Of a stretch of DNA of 7,827 nt, positions 6,145-7,827 are shown piece after piece. The translations under genes and the position numbers were made by a program. Within the stretch, counting starts at the first letter, position 1, and every line of letters begins with the position of its first letter. Under the pieces are notes generated by a model, which ran no database searches, was not told the origin of the DNA, and saw only the letters and a list, made by a program, of their open reading frames with translations. Where the stretch lies: contig JAUUZS010000186.1 of NCBI GenBank assembly GCA_030589835.1, positions 1 to 7,827 of the forward strand, written 5' to 3'. Source of the stretch: Cyclobacteriaceae bacterium (lineage in GTDB: Bacteria; Bacteroidota; Bacteroidia; Cytophagales; Cyclobacteriaceae).

Positions 6145-6251
6145 TGATGCCAAAAATAAATCAGTAAATCGGGATATTAAAATGGATACTTATTTTTCGG
6201 GAATTATCTTCAGGATTTCCCCGCATCCAGAACAGGTTCTTTATTCATGTT
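6145..6251. other. 107-nt spacer between the acetyltransferase and GT2 genes
   Basis: No gene. It contains a weak inverted repeat (GGGAA at 6199-6203, TTCCC at 6217-6221) with a 13-nt loop and no T-run, and a TATTTTTG match to the -7 consensus on the minus strand at 6151-6158, only 6 nt from the GT2 ATG. Neither is convincing as a terminator or promoter, so read-through from the acetyltransferase gene is likely. Confidence 0.4.
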
Positions 6252-6803
6252 TCAATCAATAATTCTATTTTTTATTTTTACAGCAGGATTTCCCTGGTAA
6301 ATTCCATAGGAATCCAGATTTCCAACAGCAACCGAATTAACAGATAAAATACTGTGCGCAAAGCATGTGATTCCAGGGCAAACCATCGAGCGAGCCCCAA
6401 TCCAAACGCCTTCTTCCAGGATTATTTCTTTAACCATCAGATCAAATGTAGAAAGCTTATAATTATGATTGCCGGTCAATAGCATTGCCCCCTGCGAAAG
6501 GCAAACATTATTCCCTATTTCAACAGATGTCAGATTATCAATCCAAACATTTTCTCCTATCCAAACATGGTTGCCAACTTTCATAAGCCATGGATATTTT
6601 ATATTTACTGAAGGCTTAATCGTTACGCCATGCCCAATTTTTGCGCCAAAAATTCTTAGTAAGATAATTTTTATTGACGAAAAGGGGAATAATCCATGGT
6701 TAAAGATGAGCTGGTTGGTGTAGTGCCAAAACGTTCGTTTTATCCATCCGGCCTTTGGGCTAAACCAACTGTTGTCATATTTTGAAAGATCTGTTTTTGC
6801 CAT
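6252..6803 (-). CDS. wcaF: WcaF-family acetyltransferase of extracellular polysaccharide synthesis
   Basis: The 183-residue protein matches the WcaF-type branch of the left-handed beta-helix acetyltransferases over its full usual length. It opens with DLSKYDNSWFSPKAGWIKR (5-23), typical of this branch, followed by LLRIFGAKIGHGVTIKPSVN (48-67), IKYPWLMKVGNHVWIGENVW (68-87), hexapeptide turns, LLTGNHNY (108-115) with H113 as the expected catalytic base, and the C-terminal IYQGNPAVKIKNR (168-180) of the acyl-CoA site. It would O-acetylate a sugar of the glycan or its lipid-linked precursor in the cytoplasm, using acetyl-CoA. The start at 6803 is well supported, since the family signature begins within five residues. 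It follows the amidohydrolase stop by 12 nt and could be co-transcribed with it, although no functional link is apparent. Confidence 0.9.
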   Translation of the reverse strand: MAKTDLSKYDNSWFSPKAGWIKRTFWHYTNQLIFNHGLFPFSSIKIILLRIFGAKIGHGVTIKPSVNIKYPWLMKVGNHVWIGENVWIDNLTSVEIGNNVCLSQGAMLLTGNHNYKLSTFDLMVKEIILEEGVWIGARSMVCPGITCFAHSILSVNSVAVGNLDSYGIYQGNPAVKIKNRIID

Positions 6804-6815
6804 TGATGGTGCTTT

Positions 6816-7827
6816 TTAATCCTTGATTAATGTGCCATCAGAGAAAACCACTTCTCCATCCACGACCGTCATAACAACTTTTGTAGCTAGAATTTGATCT
6901 TCAGGGACTTTCATGAAATCGGTATCAAAAATCGCAAAATCAGCATATTTTCCTGTTTCAATACTTCCTTTTACATCTTCTTCAAAGGCCCCAAAAGCCG
7001 CATCGAGGGTATAGGATTTCAAGGCCTGGTCACGTGTCATACTTTGGCTCGGTTCATAACCGCCTGGAGGCAGCCCTTCTAAGGTCTTTCTGGTAACTGA
7101 GGCATAAAAACAGTCTATAGGATTTAACGGTTCTACCGGAGCATCTGTCCCGTTAATGACAACTGCCCCACTTTTCAGAAGTTTCTGCCATACATAAGCC
7201 CCATCTTTAATGCGCTCTTTCCCCAATCGGTCAATTGCCCATGGCCTGTCGGAACTCATATGTATGGCCTGCATGGCAGCGATTACCCCCATAGCGCCAA
7301 ATCTGGGAATATCATCGAGGTGCAAATGCTGTGCGTGTTCTATTCTTAATCGATAATCTGCTGAATTGCAGTCTGTTGATTCAAAGGCTTTTTGGTATTG
7401 ATCAAGCACTTCTCTATTTGCGCGGTCACCGATGGCATGAGTACATACCTGAAACCCATTTCTGAGTGCAGCTTCACAAACCTTGTAAATATCTGCAATA
7501 GGAGTAGTCGCATGGCCCACTTCACCTGGCATATCGGAGTAGGGTTCTAACAGCCATGCCCCCCTTGATCCTAAAGCGCCATCACTAAATAACTTAATGG
7601 ATCGAATAGTTAGAAAATCATTGCTCAATCCAATTTCAGGCCCACTGTCAAAATAGTGCTTCAATAATTTGGGATCACTACCTGCTAACATGGCATATAA
7701 GCGAACCTTTAGTTTCCCTTCCAGGAGATTTTTTTTATACAGATTTATGGTTTTAAAGCCCACTCCGGCATCATGAAAGCTGGTGACTCCATTTTTAAGG
7801 CATTCCTTTACTGCCTCCTCAAACACC
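6816..7827 (-). CDS. Amidohydrolase family 3 (YtcJ-like metal-dependent hydrolase), N-terminus cut by right edge
   Basis: The visible 336 codons are the C-terminal part of a YtcJ-type amidohydrolase, a family of about 540-600 residues, so roughly 200-250 residues lie outside the window, including the N-terminal metal-binding HxH. The reading frame runs to the edge; the GTG at 7824-7826 is an internal codon, not the start. Seen in order: NGVTSFHDAG (12-21), SIKLFSDGALGSRGAW (76-91), THAIGDRANREVL (129-141) with H130, RIEHAQHL (161-168) with H164, NGTDAPVEP (225-233) with D228, and the C-terminal GSIETGKYADFAIFD stretch that closes the composite domain. The metal ligands expected in this half are all present. 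Characterised relatives hydrolyse varied amide or formamide bonds, so the substrate is unknown. It probably belongs to an upstream unit and is not an evident glycan enzyme. Confidence 0.92.
   Translation of the reverse strand, partial: VFEEAVKECLKNGVTSFHDAGVGFKTINLYKKNLLEGKLKVRLYAMLAGSDPKLLKHYFDSGPEIGLSNDFLTIRSIKLFSDGALGSRGAWLLEPYSDMPGEVGHATTPIADIYKVCEAALRNGFQVCTHAIGDRANREVLDQYQKAFESTDCNSADYRLRIEHAQHLHLDDIPRFGAMGVIAAMQAIHMSSDRPWAIDRLGKERIKDGAYVWQKLLKSGAVVINGTDAPVEPLNPIDCFYASVTRKTLEGLPPGGYEPSQSMTRDQALKSYTLDAAFGAFEEDVKGSIETGKYADFAIFDTDFMKVPEDQILATKVVMTVVDGEVVFSDGTLIKD

Noticed and set aside
6145..6153. TTG at 6153 as the GT2 start
   Set aside because: The ATG at 6144 begins exactly at the usual MKITIITVCYN opening; the rarer start adds only three residues.
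6151..6158. TATTTTTG as a -7 promoter element for the GT2 gene
   Set aside because: It is only 6 nt from the start codon, which would make the transcript leaderless or start within the gene, and there is no -33 element.
6199..6221. GGGAA/TTCCC inverted repeat as a terminator after the WcaF-like gene
   Set aside because: The stem is only 5 bp with a 13-nt loop and no U-run follows on the minus strand.

Overview
The window is a stretch of a surface-glycan (O-antigen, capsule or O-glycan) biosynthesis locus, very probably from a member of the Bacteroidota. The evidence is an AT-rich genome, no clear Shine-Dalgarno sequences ahead of well-defined starts, a TAnnTTTG-type -7 element, and protein types and gene order common in that phylum. 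I cannot fix the genus; Cytophagales is a guess. All supported genes lie on the minus strand, so transcription runs from high to low coordinates.

In transcription order: (1) the C-terminal two thirds of a YtcJ-type amidohydrolase (6816-7827), cut by the right edge; (2) a WcaF-type acetyltransferase (6252-6803), 12 nt downstream of it; (3) a family 2 glycosyltransferase (5392-6144); (4) an extended-SDR nucleotide-sugar epimerase/reductase (4340-5290); (5) a WecA/WbpL-type polytopic phosphoglycosyl transferase (3382-4347); (6) a PglC-type monotopic phosphoglycosyl transferase (2777-3382); (7) a PglD-type acetyltransferase (2182-2775); (8) a PglE-type PLP aminotransferase (1053-2180); (9) a 287-nt spacer holding a small MITE-like element and a candidate promoter; and (10) the N-terminal 255 codons of a membrane-anchored CapD/PglF/WbpM-type UDP-sugar 4,6-dehydratase (1-765), cut by the left edge.

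Genes 4 to 8 form one tightly packed block with junctions of 8-nt overlap, 1-nt overlap, 1-nt gap and 1-nt gap. Read with gene 10, they suggest a branched pathway. The dehydratase makes a UDP-4-keto-6-deoxy-HexNAc. One branch (aminotransferase, N-acetyltransferase, PglC-like transferase) would make UDP-di-N-acetylbacillosamine or a relative and load it on undecaprenyl phosphate. The other (SDR reductase, WbpL-like transferase) would make UDP-QuiNAc or UDP-FucNAc and load that on the same carrier. The GT2 and WcaF-like proteins would extend and acetylate the glycan. No flippase, polymerase or ligase is in the window.

The main non-coding discovery is at 898-1053: an element of about 134 bp with imperfect 22-bp terminal inverted repeats, a central 12-bp palindrome and a perfect 11-bp flanking direct repeat, inserted right at the pglE stop codon. 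It has no coding capacity and looks like a non-autonomous transposable element. I found no RNA gene, CRISPR array, toxin-antitoxin pair, defence system or convincing rho-independent terminator.
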